Assembly (NCBI GenBank): GCA_022361195.1
Contig: JAKSBJ010000326.1
Span: 1-36,116 of the forward strand
Length of the DNA stretch: 36,116 nt
Direction: 5' to 3'
Origin: Flavobacteriales bacterium
GTDB lineage: Bacteria; Bacteroidota; Bacteroidia; Flavobacteriales_D; Crocinitomicaceae
In this document: positions 16,057-24,222 of the stretch, in pieces
Position numbering within the stretch: position 1 is the first letter of the stretch
Layout of the letters: every line of letters begins with the position of its first letter
Notes under the pieces: generated by a model
The model's database searches: none
The model's input: the letters and a program-made list of their open reading frames with translations, nothing else
What the model was told of the DNA's origin: nothing
Translations under genes and position numbers: made by a program

Positions 16057-16970
16057 CCTCCCCATCCGGTAGCAAAAAGGTTTCTCCCTGACCTTTGTCC
16101 GCATTGTTTTACTTCGTGGTAGGCATCACCTGCAGCAAAACGAATGTTTTCTTCTGAATCCATCATCGCCCACTTTTCAATAATTCCATTGAGAATGAAG
16201 GCTCCCGGATACAATAAGTTAGTCGTTGTGACTAAAGGGTAAGCATTCACCTCCAGAAAATAAGGATTAAACCATGAACGACTTGAGCAGGCAATAGCAA
16301 CGGCATCTTTCTGTCTTGGTATATTGGCATAAGTGGTATCAATATCTACATCCATCAATCCGTTATGCCCATTAAAAGCAATTAAATCTGCCTCATCACC
16401 AATAATCAAATCATTTTCTGTTTCTAAATCTAAAAATGAGCTCTTATACCCAGACAGATAAGCAAAATAATCATCCAGACAAGCTTCCATTTGATCTCCT
16501 CTATAAGCATCACAAACCAAAATAACCTTTGCCCCGTTTTGAAATTTTCTTTGAAAAGCTACTCGTTCCAAAATAGTATCAGTCAGATCAAAATTCAACG
16601 ATAAACTTTTCCAGTTTGCATGTCGTTCAAAAAAACGCTTTTGACCATTAGAAGTAGCCCAATAAAGATTCGTTCGAGTTGAAAATCCATTTCCTAATGA
16701 CTCCGTTGTCGGAACAATTCCCTGATGCTCATTATCGCACAATGGAACCAAACAGTGAACAATTAACGGTTCGCCCGAATCTATTTTATTTTGAAGTTTT
16801 GCTTTGATTGAATCCCGCTCAAAAGGTTCAATGAATGAACGATCTGGAATAGTACCTTCTACTGGGTAATCATATTCATTTGTCGTATCAACCTCAGAAG
16901 TTCCTTTTTGTTCTGCTGCTGATTGACAAGCAAATAGTAAAAGAAAAATAATCAAACTCATTCTATTCAT
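16053..16970 (-). CDS. Lipoprotein of unknown function with a His-Gly/Ala-Cys pattern
   Basis: 305 residues; I cannot name the family. A lipobox (LLFAC, C15) gives a lipoprotein anchored in the envelope. After a Ser/Thr/Glu linker comes an alternating alpha/beta pattern: IVHCLVPLCDNEHQGIVP (70-87), LYWATSNGQKRFFE (102-115), KVILVCDAYRG (148-158), DLIAFNGHNG (195-204), DAVAIACSS (222-230) and PGAFILNGIIEKW (255-267). A hydrophobic strand ending in His-x-Gly, then about 26 residues later a hydrophobic strand ending in Ala-Cys (H202, C228), resembles the catalytic dyad layout of clan CD (caspase/gingipain-like) peptidases, but this is an inference from pattern only. It lies 52 bp after the ABC-2 permease gene on the same strand. 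Confidence 0.75.
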   Translation of the reverse strand: MNRMSLIIFLLLFACQSAAEQKGTSEVDTTNEYDYPVEGTIPDRSFIEPFERDSIKAKLQNKIDSGEPLIVHCLVPLCDNEHQGIVPTTESLGNGFSTRTNLYWATSNGQKRFFERHANWKSLSLNFDLTDTILERVAFQRKFQNGAKVILVCDAYRGDQMEACLDDYFAYLSGYKSSFLDLETENDLIIGDEADLIAFNGHNGLMDVDIDTTYANIPRQKDAVAIACSSRSWFNPYFLEVNAYPLVTTTNLLYPGAFILNGIIEKWAMMDSEENIRFAAGDAYHEVKQCGQRSGRNLFATGWGG

Positions 16971-17022
16971 TTGGCATTTTAGAAGATAAATTCTGAAAGG
17001 CCAAAAAGTAACAGAATTGAAT

Positions 17023-17820
17023 TTAGAGATCTCTCTTTTTCAGCGATAAATAACCAACTGTAAAGAAGGAGGCTATATAAACTACTGCCAAAATCATTTT
17101 CCAGCTTTGTCCAAGAATAAATGGATCAGTATCGGCATTTGGATCTTGACTAGCCGCAAACTCAAGTAATCCTTCAAGAAAAGGAAATGGAGTTAAACCT
17201 GAAATCAAATAAGTTGGAAAATATTGAACAGCTATATCTCCTAGGATTAGAGGTAAAAACAAGTTCAATAAGAAAGTGACGAAATACAAAATAATCGCCA
17301 AAGCAGGTTTACGGATGAGAATAGCAAAGAAAAAAGCAAATGAAAAATACCCCAGTGTTTGTATAAAGTACACTCCAATGTACTCTATTCCATTAAACAT
17401 ATTCCCTATATCTGAATAGATTGCTCCAAAAATAAACCCAAGAATTAAGGCATAAACGGTAACAGCCAAAGCCAAGGCAACCAAAAAGTAAAACTTCCCT
17501 AAAATTACACTATGGCGGCTCATTCCGTCAATGATATTTTGACGATGTGTTTTAAAGGTGATCTCATTACAAACCAAAACCACCACTAAAATTCCGAGCA
17601 AAATGTTGAGCCATGCAGCCGTCCATCCAATATACGACCATACATTCGGAAAACTCATATAAGCCTTCATAGGTGGACCAAAATCTCCTAGGATGTTAAC
17701 CCAAAAAGCACAGAGGCCATAAAAAATCAGTGGAGTAATTCCGGCATAACAAGCTAAAATAATCCAGAACGTTTTAAAGTTCTTAACCTTAGCAAATTCT
17801 ATTTTGAGCATGTGAATCAT
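17023..17820 (-). CDS. ABC-2 type transporter permease
   Basis: 265 residues with about six membrane segments (roughly 18-40, 60-85, 108-135, 142-165, 172-195 and 238-258). The layout resembles the ABC2_membrane_4 group, with MIHMLKIEFAKVKNFKTFW at the start and SLKKRDL at the end. It would pair with the ATPase encoded just upstream; the ATG overlaps that gene's stop by 4 bp, giving coupled translation. The substrate is unknown; an export role is likely. Confidence 0.88.
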   Translation of the reverse strand: MIHMLKIEFAKVKNFKTFWIILACYAGITPLIFYGLCAFWVNILGDFGPPMKAYMSFPNVWSYIGWTAAWLNILLGILVVVLVCNEITFKTHRQNIIDGMSRHSVILGKFYFLVALALAVTVYALILGFIFGAIYSDIGNMFNGIEYIGVYFIQTLGYFSFAFFFAILIRKPALAIILYFVTFLLNLFLPLILGDIAVQYFPTYLISGLTPFPFLEGLLEFAASQDPNADTDPFILGQSWKMILAVVYIASFFTVGYLSLKKRDL

Positions 17821-18752
17821 ACAATGTCCTCCTCCTGATTAGTTTGACTTTCTCCTTTTGTAATTTCTAAGAATTGAGTTTCCAGACTTTTCTTGCTTTC
17901 CAGTAACTCTGACAACACAATTCCCTTATCAAAGAAGGCTTTATTTACGTCTTCGGCCTTAATGTGATCCTCCACATTCAAATAAGCTTTATTATTCTTT
18001 AGTTCGTTCAACGAAATTCCGTCAATTTCCCCTATGGTCTTTTCTAATTGTGGCATTGAAGCCGCTTTAACGATCAATTGACGAGTATCTCCTAAAATGT
18101 TCTCAATACCACTTTGGCGAATTAGAACACCGTTTTTAAGAATAGCCACATCGGTACAAACCTTTTCAATTTCATCTAAGGCATGCGAGGCAATGATAAT
18201 CGTCTTACCCTCTTTAGCAATGTTAATCACCAATTCACGAATCTCTGCAATTCCTTGCGGATCCAGACCATTTGTAGGTTCATCCAAAACCAAAACCTCG
18301 GGATCGTTTAACAAAGCTGACGCAATTGCCAAACGTTGTTTCATTCCCAAAGAATAAGTTTTGAATTTAGAATTTCGGCGTTCGTATAGATTAACAGTCT
18401 TTAAAACCTTTTCAATCTTTTCATTTACCTGATCCTTTACATGCTTGATCATTGCCACAATTCTCAAGTTCTGCACAGCAGACAAATAAGGGTAAAAGTT
18501 TGGCGTTTCAAGCAGTGTACCAATCCGCGTACGGTTGATATCCTTTGTACCATTACCAAACCAGGAATATGTTCCTTCTGTAGCGTTAATGACCCCGGTT
18601 AAAATTCCTAAAGTCGTTGTTTTTCCACTTCCGTTAGGACCAAGTATTCCAAATATTTGGCCGGATTGAACCGATAAATTGAGTTTATTTAAGGCCTGAA
18701 CATCCTTGTATTTTTTGGATAGACCTTTTATTTCTAGAACCGTTGTAGACAT
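17817..18752 (-). CDS. ABC transporter ATP-binding protein (ABC-2/DRA type)
   Basis: 311 residues. Walker A GPNGSGKT (38-45), signature region YSLGMKQRLAIASALL (133-148), Walker B VLVLDE (153-158), D-loop, and switch histidine H190 (IIASHALDE). A C-terminal extension of about 90 residues follows, as in bacitracin- and drug-resistance-type ATPases. It energises the permease encoded right after it. The pair is read from a 112-bp divergent region shared with the DUF3817 gene; no exact TAnnTTTG box precedes it there. Confidence 0.93.
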   Translation of the reverse strand: MSTTVLEIKGLSKKYKDVQALNKLNLSVQSGQIFGILGPNGSGKTTTLGILTGVINATEGTYSWFGNGTKDINRTRIGTLLETPNFYPYLSAVQNLRIVAMIKHVKDQVNEKIEKVLKTVNLYERRNSKFKTYSLGMKQRLAIASALLNDPEVLVLDEPTNGLDPQGIAEIRELVINIAKEGKTIIIASHALDEIEKVCTDVAILKNGVLIRQSGIENILGDTRQLIVKAASMPQLEKTIGEIDGISLNELKNNKAYLNVEDHIKAEDVNKAFFDKGIVLSELLESKKSLETQFLEITKGESQTNQEEDIV

Positions 18753-18864
18753 AATTTAGTGATGACTAATTTAAGTAAATATTTTTCTCAGAGGTCTACC
18801 GTTCATCATGATAATTCAATCGTTCATTTTTTAATTGCTATATTTAGTTTAACAAACCACTCAA

Positions 18865-19155
18865 ATGTCAAAAACCAATCTTGGTCTTCTTCGGATTATT
18901 GGATTTCTTGAAGGTATCAGCTACCTCGCTTTGTTCTGTGCAACAATGCCTTTGAAATACCTTTATGAAATGGAAGAACTAAACTACGCTGTAGGAATGG
19001 CCCATGGGCTATTGTTTTGCCTCTATGTTTTTTTCGTCCTTTTGGTGACTTATCAACTAAAATGGAAATTCAGTACCTGTTTTTGGGCTTTATTAGCATC
19101 TCTTTTACCATTTGGTACCTTCGTTGCTGATAAAAAGATCTTTAAAAAGGCCTAA
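18865..19155 (+). CDS. DUF3817 small membrane protein
   Basis: 96 residues with three membrane segments. LLRIIGFLEGISYLALFCATMPLKYLYEM...VGMAHGLLFCLYV carries the DUF3817 hallmarks EGxSY, MPLKY and HGxLF, the last two with conserved Lys and His. The family is widespread and of unknown function. A near-consensus TATATTTA lies 18 bp before the ATG. Its stop codon overlaps that of aroQ by 4 bp (CTAA). Confidence 0.85.
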   Translation: MSKTNLGLLRIIGFLEGISYLALFCATMPLKYLYEMEELNYAVGMAHGLLFCLYVFFVLLVTYQLKWKFSTCFWALLASLLPFGTFVADKKIFKKA

Positions 19156-19568
19156 CGAAAGTAGTTTAAAGCTAACTCATATCCTTTTAAGCCAAACCCA
19201 AATACGCACCCGGTAGCTACCGGACTAATGTACGATTCATGACGAAAAGCTTCGCGTTGGGTGATGTTGGAAATGTGAACCTCAACAACCTCCGTATCCA
19301 CTGCTGCTATAGCATCGCGAATTCCAATGGATGTATGTGTATAAGCTCCAGCATTTAACACAATTCCATCCCAACCTTCATCTTGAATTTGGTCAATTAA
19401 TTCACCCTCAATATTGGATTGATGATAATGTAATTCTAACTCACTAAAGGCTGTTTTCAATTCCACAAAATACTCTTCAAAAGTTTTGGAGCCATAGGTT
19501 TCAGGCTCTCTTTTTCCAACTAAATTTAGGTTTGGACCATTGAGTATTAAAATTCGCTTTGCATTCAT
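19152..19568 (-). CDS. aroQ: 3-dehydroquinate dehydratase, type II
   Basis: 138 residues from the ATG at 19568; type II enzymes are usually 140-150. It makes 3-dehydroshikimate in the shikimate pathway as a dodecamer. Motifs: ILNGPNLNLVGKREPETYG (8-26) with catalytic Y25, NAGAYTHTS (72-80), and VEVHISNITQREAFRHES (95-112) with catalytic H98 and R109. A longer frame reaches 19628, but the extra 20 residues precede the conserved start and cover the promoter box. It is head to head with xerD with a 10-bp overlap. Confidence 0.96.
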   Translation of the reverse strand: MNAKRILILNGPNLNLVGKREPETYGSKTFEEYFVELKTAFSELELHYHQSNIEGELIDQIQDEGWDGIVLNAGAYTHTSIGIRDAIAAVDTEVVEVHISNITQREAFRHESYISPVATGCVFGFGLKGYELALNYFR

Positions 19569-20473
19569 CCTGGAACAAATATAAAAAGGATTATTCATCC
19601 TACTTAAAGATTGAAAAAGGACTGTCACCTAATAGTGTAGAAGCTTATTTACGTGATTTTGACAAATTGACTCAATTTTTAGCCTGGAGTGGATCGGAGA
19701 AAAAGCCCGTTCAAATTGATTTACACGACTTACAACAAATGGTTCGGTGGGTAAGTGATATGGGAATTTCAGCTCGATCACAAGCTCGTATTATTTCAGG
19801 AGTTCGTAATTTCTTTGACTATTTAATTCTTGAAGATGAAATTAAAGATGACCCCACTGAGTTGTTAGAATTACCCAAAATTGGAAAAAAACTACCTGAG
19901 GTTTTAAGTCAGGAAGAAATTGAAAGTCTGCTGAATGCCATTGACCTATCCAAAACAGAAGGGCATCGTAATCGTGCTATTTTAGAGACGTTATACAGTT
20001 GTGGATTGCGGGTTAGTGAATTAATCAATTTAAAAATCACCAACCTTTATTTTGAAGAAGGATTTATTAGAGTAATAGGAAAGGGAAATAAAGAACGTTT
20101 AATTCCGGTAAGTGGCTCTGTAATAAAAGAGATAGGACTTTATCGGGAACACATACGCATTCATCAAAATATTAAAGCCGGGCATGAAGATTTTTTATTC
20201 CTCAACCGCCGGGGAGCACAATTGACAAGGGTTATGATCTTTACCATTATAAAACAGTTATCCGAGCGTATAGGTTTAAAGAAAAAGGTTTCTCCTCACA
20301 CCTTTCGACATTCCTTTGCCACGCACATGGTAGAACGTGGAGCTAACTTAAGAGCCATTCAAGAAATGCTTGGACATGAATCTATTACAACCACCGAAAT
20401 TTACACTCATCTTTCCGATGATTTTCTTAAAGAAGCAATTATCTCTTATCACCCTAGAAATAAAGCAAACTAG
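19559..20473 (+). CDS. xerD: Tyrosine recombinase XerD-like
   Basis: 304 residues; the family norm is about 298. With a partner or alone it resolves chromosome dimers at dif. The N-terminal SAM-like domain is about 3-90 (YLKIEKGLSPNSVEAYLRDF). All catalytic residues are present: R151 (GLRVSEL), K175, H247 and R250 (PHTFRHSF), H273 (LGHES) and Y282 (IYTHL). The only start in frame is TTG at 19559: a stop lies just upstream and the next ATG would remove much of the first domain. Xer genes of Bacteroidota are hard to sort into xerC and xerD, so the symbol is the best fit. Confidence 0.92.
   Translation: MHSSWNKYKKDYSSYLKIEKGLSPNSVEAYLRDFDKLTQFLAWSGSEKKPVQIDLHDLQQMVRWVSDMGISARSQARIISGVRNFFDYLILEDEIKDDPTELLELPKIGKKLPEVLSQEEIESLLNAIDLSKTEGHRNRAILETLYSCGLRVSELINLKITNLYFEEGFIRVIGKGNKERLIPVSGSVIKEIGLYREHIRIHQNIKAGHEDFLFLNRRGAQLTRVMIFTIIKQLSERIGLKKKVSPHTFRHSFATHMVERGANLRAIQEMLGHESITTTEIYTHLSDDFLKEAIISYHPRNKAN
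19576..19583 (-). promoter_or_regulatory. Candidate aroQ -7 box inside xerD
   Basis: TATATTTG on the minus strand, 7 bp before the aroQ ATG and within the first codons of xerD. The transcript would have almost no leader. A plus-strand match TAGGTTTG (19527-19534) inside aroQ could serve xerD, but chance is possible. Confidence 0.45.
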
Positions 20474-20499
20474 AGCTTTAATTTAATCATTCATTCCTT

Positions 20500-20507
20500 T
20501 AACTTTG
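20500..20507 (+). promoter_or_regulatory. Candidate ribD -7 box
   Basis: TAACTTTG ends 4 bp before the ribD ATG, so transcription would begin at or next to the start codon (leaderless). No -33 TTG at normal spacing; read-through from xerD is an alternative. Confidence 0.4.
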
Positions 20508-20511
20508 AACT

Positions 20512-21549
20512 ATGCGGGAAGATGAAAAATACATGCGTCGGTGTCTTGAACTTGCCAAATTAGGAGCGGGAAATGTTGCCCCTAACCCAATGGTAGGAGC
20601 AGTGATTGTGCATAACGGAAAAATAATTGGTGAGGGATACCATCAAAAATATGGTGAAGCTCATGCCGAAGTAAATGCCTTTGGTTCGGTTGCTTTTCCT
20701 GATTTATTGAAAGAGTCGACAGTATATGTAAGTTTAGAGCCTTGTTCGCATTATGGAAAAACTCCTCCCTGTTGTAATTTACTCATTGAAAAAAAGGTAA
20801 AACGGGTTGTTGTAGGGTGTGTAGATCCTTATGCAGAAGTTTCGGGGAATGGTATTAAAGCCATTGAAGAAGCTGGAATTGAAGTGGCTGTTGGAGTTTT
20901 GGAGAAGGAATGTCTGGAGTTGAATCGCCGTTTTTTTACTTTTCACACAAAAAAACGGCCTTATGTAATTTTGAAGTGGGCCCAATCACCAGATGGTTAT
21001 ATGGACATTGATCGACATCATAAAGAAAAGGGTATTCATTGGATTACTCAAGCCGAAACCAAAATTTTAACCCATCAGTGGCGTCATGAAGAAGCAGCTA
21101 TATTAGTAGGAAAAAATACTGTTGCGACTGACAACCCACAGTTGAGTTGCCGGGCTGTGCGGGGTAATTCTCCTATTCGCATCATTCTTGATCCTGAAAT
21201 GAGATTGGATTATGGTGCTTTTCATGTTGGAGATCGAAGTGTTCAAACTTACATTTTAAGTCGTAAAAAGGTAATTTCTAACGGCAACTTAAAATTTATC
21301 CAACCCAAGTCTTTTGAAGTATCAGATATACTTTTTGCACTATATGAATTAAACATTCTGTCGGTCATTATTGAAGGCGGGAAGAAAACTTTGGAGAGTT
21401 TTATTCAATCCGGAATTTGGGACGAAGCGCGAGTTTTAAGCGGAACATTCCCTTTAAAAACAGGCTTAAAAGCCCCTGAAATAGAGGGGGCAGAAAGAAC
21501 AAGCTTCCTGTATGGAAAGGACTCCGTTAAAATCATAGGGAATGATTGA
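20512..21549 (+). CDS. ribD: Bifunctional riboflavin deaminase/reductase
   Basis: 345 residues. RibD catalyses the deamination and reduction steps after GTP cyclohydrolase II in riboflavin synthesis. The N-terminal deaminase has the zinc site H51-A-E53 and PCSHYGKTPPC with C78 and C87. The C-terminal reductase starts near residue 147 (RPYVILKWAQSPDGYM). The chosen ATG aligns with that of E. coli RibD (MQDEYYMARAL against MREDEKYMRRCL). It overlaps the downstream transporter by 8 bp. No FMN riboswitch is seen in the 38 bp before it. Confidence 0.95.
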   Translation: MREDEKYMRRCLELAKLGAGNVAPNPMVGAVIVHNGKIIGEGYHQKYGEAHAEVNAFGSVAFPDLLKESTVYVSLEPCSHYGKTPPCCNLLIEKKVKRVVVGCVDPYAEVSGNGIKAIEEAGIEVAVGVLEKECLELNRRFFTFHTKKRPYVILKWAQSPDGYMDIDRHHKEKGIHWITQAETKILTHQWRHEEAAILVGKNTVATDNPQLSCRAVRGNSPIRIILDPEMRLDYGAFHVGDRSVQTYILSRKKVISNGNLKFIQPKSFEVSDILFALYELNILSVIIEGGKKTLESFIQSGIWDEARVLSGTFPLKTGLKAPEIEGAERTSFLYGKDSVKIIGND

Positions 21550-22405
21550 TTTGATTCTTGGCGTATTATTTTTTGTATTCATCTTAATCGTTTTTAAGCT
21601 ATTTGACCGTTTTAAGGTTGATAATACTGTAGCCATTACGGTTAATTATTTTGTCGCCGGATCATTAGGTCTTTATTTTTCAGAACAAACTTTTTCCGTG
21701 GATGAAATTATAAATGCAAACTGGCTTCCGTATGCAGGAATAGTCGGTGCATTATTCATCTCTACCTTTATCTTGATTGCTCAAGGAGCGCAAAAAATTG
21801 GAATGGCGATTACTACTGTAGCCAACAAAATGTCATTGATTATTCCTTTAATAGTAGCTTTTTTGCTTTTAGGTGATCAGATTAGTTGGCTAAAAATTAC
21901 AGGAATCGTTATTGCCATTATATCCATTTTTTTAACCACTACTCAGGGGCAAAAACTCAACTTTAACAAACGTTACCTTCCGCTAATCCTAATCATCTTT
22001 ATTGGTCAGGGAATTGCAGATAGTTTTTTCAATTATGCGCAATTTCATCATGTTTCGGATGTTGAATCAAAACTGTTTATTTGCGTCATCTTTTATGCTG
22101 CAGGAGTTGAAGGATTATTGTTAGTCCTATACAGGTTATTCTTTACCTCCTTTAAACCAAAAGCCAGAGATTTATTGGGCGGGATTGTTTTAGGAATTCC
22201 CAACTACCTTACTCTACTCTACTTCTTTAAAAGTTTGGAAAATGGCTTTTTAGAAAGCTCACAGGTTTACCCTATTTTCAACATGGGAATTATCAGCATT
22301 TCGGCTTTAATAGGCTTTTTGCTCTTTGGAGAAAAACTGGCTACTCGAAACTGGTTAGGAATTGGATTAGCAGCTTTAGCTATTGCTGCTATTGGATTAG
22401 GTTAA
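21542..22405 (+). CDS. EamA/DMT-family transporter
   Basis: 287 residues with ten predicted membrane helices in two similar halves, as in the drug/metabolite transporter superfamily. The helix-4 region ITTVANKMSLIIPLIVAFLLLGDQIS and its counterpart VYPIFNMGIISISALIGFLLFGEKLATRNWLG are the two EamA repeats. The start lies inside the end of ribD (8-bp overlap), so it is co-translated and may move a flavin-related or unrelated metabolite; this link is an inference. It abuts the convergent LytTR gene with no spacer. Confidence 0.88.
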   Translation: MIDLILGVLFFVFILIVFKLFDRFKVDNTVAITVNYFVAGSLGLYFSEQTFSVDEIINANWLPYAGIVGALFISTFILIAQGAQKIGMAITTVANKMSLIIPLIVAFLLLGDQISWLKITGIVIAIISIFLTTTQGQKLNFNKRYLPLILIIFIGQGIADSFFNYAQFHHVSDVESKLFICVIFYAAGVEGLLLVLYRLFFTSFKPKARDLLGGIVLGIPNYLTLLYFFKSLENGFLESSQVYPIFNMGIISISALIGFLLFGEKLATRNWLGIGLAALAIAAIGLG

Positions 22406-23158
22406 TTAGGAGTCTAACCATTGCTTAAACACCTTTATTCTATTTCTACTCACAATGACCTCTTCTTTACTTTCAGGATTTAACTCCAACTTAAAACGAT
22501 TGTTGAAATAGGGTGTTATTTTTTGAATGGCATCAATACAAATGATCATTTTCCTATTGATCTGAAAAAATTTAGCTGGATCAATTTTGGTCATGATTCT
22601 TTCTAAAGTATCATCCAAAATGTACTGATTACCATTACGGGTTATAATAAACGAATAGCTAGATTCTGACAAAAAATAGGCAATCTCCTCTACCATGACA
22701 AAACTCATTTGCTCTCCCGATCGAATTAAAAAGCGTTCTTTATAAGACTGCTTTTCCTTTAACATCAATTCCGATAATTTTTGATAATCAAAAGCTGAAG
22801 TCTTACTAAGTTTTTTGAATTTTTGAATAGAAGCCTGAAGTTCTTCTTTTTGAATTGGCTTGAGCAAATAGTCTATCCCATTCACTTTAAACGCGTTTAA
22901 AGCATATTGATCATAAGCGGTTGCAAAAATAATTGGGCAATCCAATGAAACCTGATCAAAAATGTCAAAGCTATAGCCATCTGCCAATTGAATATCCATA
23001 AAAATCACATCGGGAGCAGGGTTTGTATTTAACCAATTTACAGCCAATTCAACCTCATCAATAAAGGCAAGGAGATTCCAATTTGGCTCCAGCTCCAGAA
23101 TCAAACTTTTGAGTCGATTTGCTGCTGGTTTTTCGTCTTCTACTATCAAAAAATTCAT
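22406..23158 (-). CDS. LytTR-family response regulator
   Basis: 250 residues. The receiver domain (1-118) has the acidic pair E7-D8, phosphoacceptor D55 (VIFMDIQ), T80 and K100 (DYLLKPI). The LytTR DNA-binding domain spans about 140-248 (FLIRSGEQMSFVMVEEIAYF..., QINRKMIICIDAI, VSRNRIKVFKQWL). Its start overlaps the kinase stop by 4 bp, so the pair is one signalling unit. Target genes cannot be read from sequence; the neighbouring TonB receptor is the first candidate. Confidence 0.95.
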   Translation of the reverse strand: MNFLIVEDEKPAANRLKSLILELEPNWNLLAFIDEVELAVNWLNTNPAPDVIFMDIQLADGYSFDIFDQVSLDCPIIFATAYDQYALNAFKVNGIDYLLKPIQKEELQASIQKFKKLSKTSAFDYQKLSELMLKEKQSYKERFLIRSGEQMSFVMVEEIAYFLSESSYSFIITRNGNQYILDDTLERIMTKIDPAKFFQINRKMIICIDAIQKITPYFNNRFKLELNPESKEEVIVSRNRIKVFKQWLDS

Positions 23159-24213
23159 CTTGCCTGTGTAATTTTTATAATGGGTATCCTCACCTCAAAA
23201 AGTTCATCAGTCTGTTTAACACTAATCTTTGATTGACTCAGTAATTCATATCTCCGCTTAATATTTTCTAATCCTAATTTAGTAGACGGTTCATTGATTT
23301 TTTTGGGTTGATAGTTATTACTAACAACCAATTCTTCTCCTTCCATTCTCATCTTGATCACCAAATTTCTTGAATCCGACAACACATTATGTTTCACAGC
23401 ATTTTCTATGAGCATTTGAATGGCTAAAGGAACAATATAACTGGTTTTCGTATCCCCTAAATCGCCTCGCTCAAAGTGAACTGCATCTCCAAATCGAATC
23501 TTTAATAAAAACTCATAGGAATCAATGCACGTCAGTTCTTTATCGAGGGAGACGAACTCTTTATCCTTAATCTCCAAAATGTAACGATATACTTTGGAAA
23601 GATCATTTGCAAACTTCACTGCCAATTCTGAATCTTCTGGAATTACAGAAATGAGCGTATTTAGAGAGTTGAATAAAAAATGTGGATTAACCTGACTTTT
23701 TAAAACCTCTAATTGAGACTGCAAATTTTCCTTTTGTAACTCTTCATTTCTCATTAATCCCTCCTTATACATCTCAAACCAATAAATAGTCTCATAAATA
23801 GTCACAATGATGGTAGTGATAATCAAGGAGGCAAAAATCACTTTTATTAAACCCAGTACCAAATAGTCGTCAACATTAGAAACAACTAGGAGCCCTTGAG
23901 TACACAAAGCCATGCTTATGGTAATGAAGAAGAGCAATATTGATTGGACAATAATCCTCTTTTTATACTTCTCTTTACCTGCATATACACGTTTCATCCA
24001 CAACACAATTTCCCGGTCAATTGTCCAGAAAAGGCTGGTATAAAAAATCCCTACAAACCCACATTGAAAATAAGTACCAGAGTCGTCCAAAGGATTTATC
24101 CCAACTACCACAACGGGGAAAAGTATGGCAATAATCAGAACTCCGTAAATTCTAATTTTTACGTCGTTGAATCCTAGTAATTCATATCGTTCTGCTGCAT
24201 TGAACAACCCCAT
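23155..24213 (-). CDS. LytS-type sensor histidine kinase (His_kinase PF06580)
   Basis: 352 residues. Four membrane segments (about 20-38, 50-70, 87-112 and 117-145) form the sensor without a large periplasmic domain. A short coiled coil (150-175) leads to the H-box QVNPHFLFNSLN with H178, then the N-box QMLIENAVKHN and a G-box (KLGLENIKRRYELL), giving a degenerate HATPase typical of this class. The gene starts 9 nt after the TonB receptor gene and overlaps the response regulator by 4 bp. Confidence 0.94.
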   Translation of the reverse strand: MGLFNAAERYELLGFNDVKIRIYGVLIIAILFPVVVVGINPLDDSGTYFQCGFVGIFYTSLFWTIDREIVLWMKRVYAGKEKYKKRIIVQSILLFFITISMALCTQGLLVVSNVDDYLVLGLIKVIFASLIITTIIVTIYETIYWFEMYKEGLMRNEELQKENLQSQLEVLKSQVNPHFLFNSLNTLISVIPEDSELAVKFANDLSKVYRYILEIKDKEFVSLDKELTCIDSYEFLLKIRFGDAVHFERGDLGDTKTSYIVPLAIQMLIENAVKHNVLSDSRNLVIKMRMEGEELVVSNNYQPKKINEPSTKLGLENIKRRYELLSQSKISVKQTDELFEVRIPIIKITQAR

Positions 24214-24222
24214 TCCTTTATC

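Noticed and set aside
18757..18770. TTAGT-GATG-ACTAA dyad in the divergent ABC/DUF3817 region as an operator
   Set aside because: Five-bp arms in AT-rich DNA with no regulator gene nearby; not distinguishable from chance.
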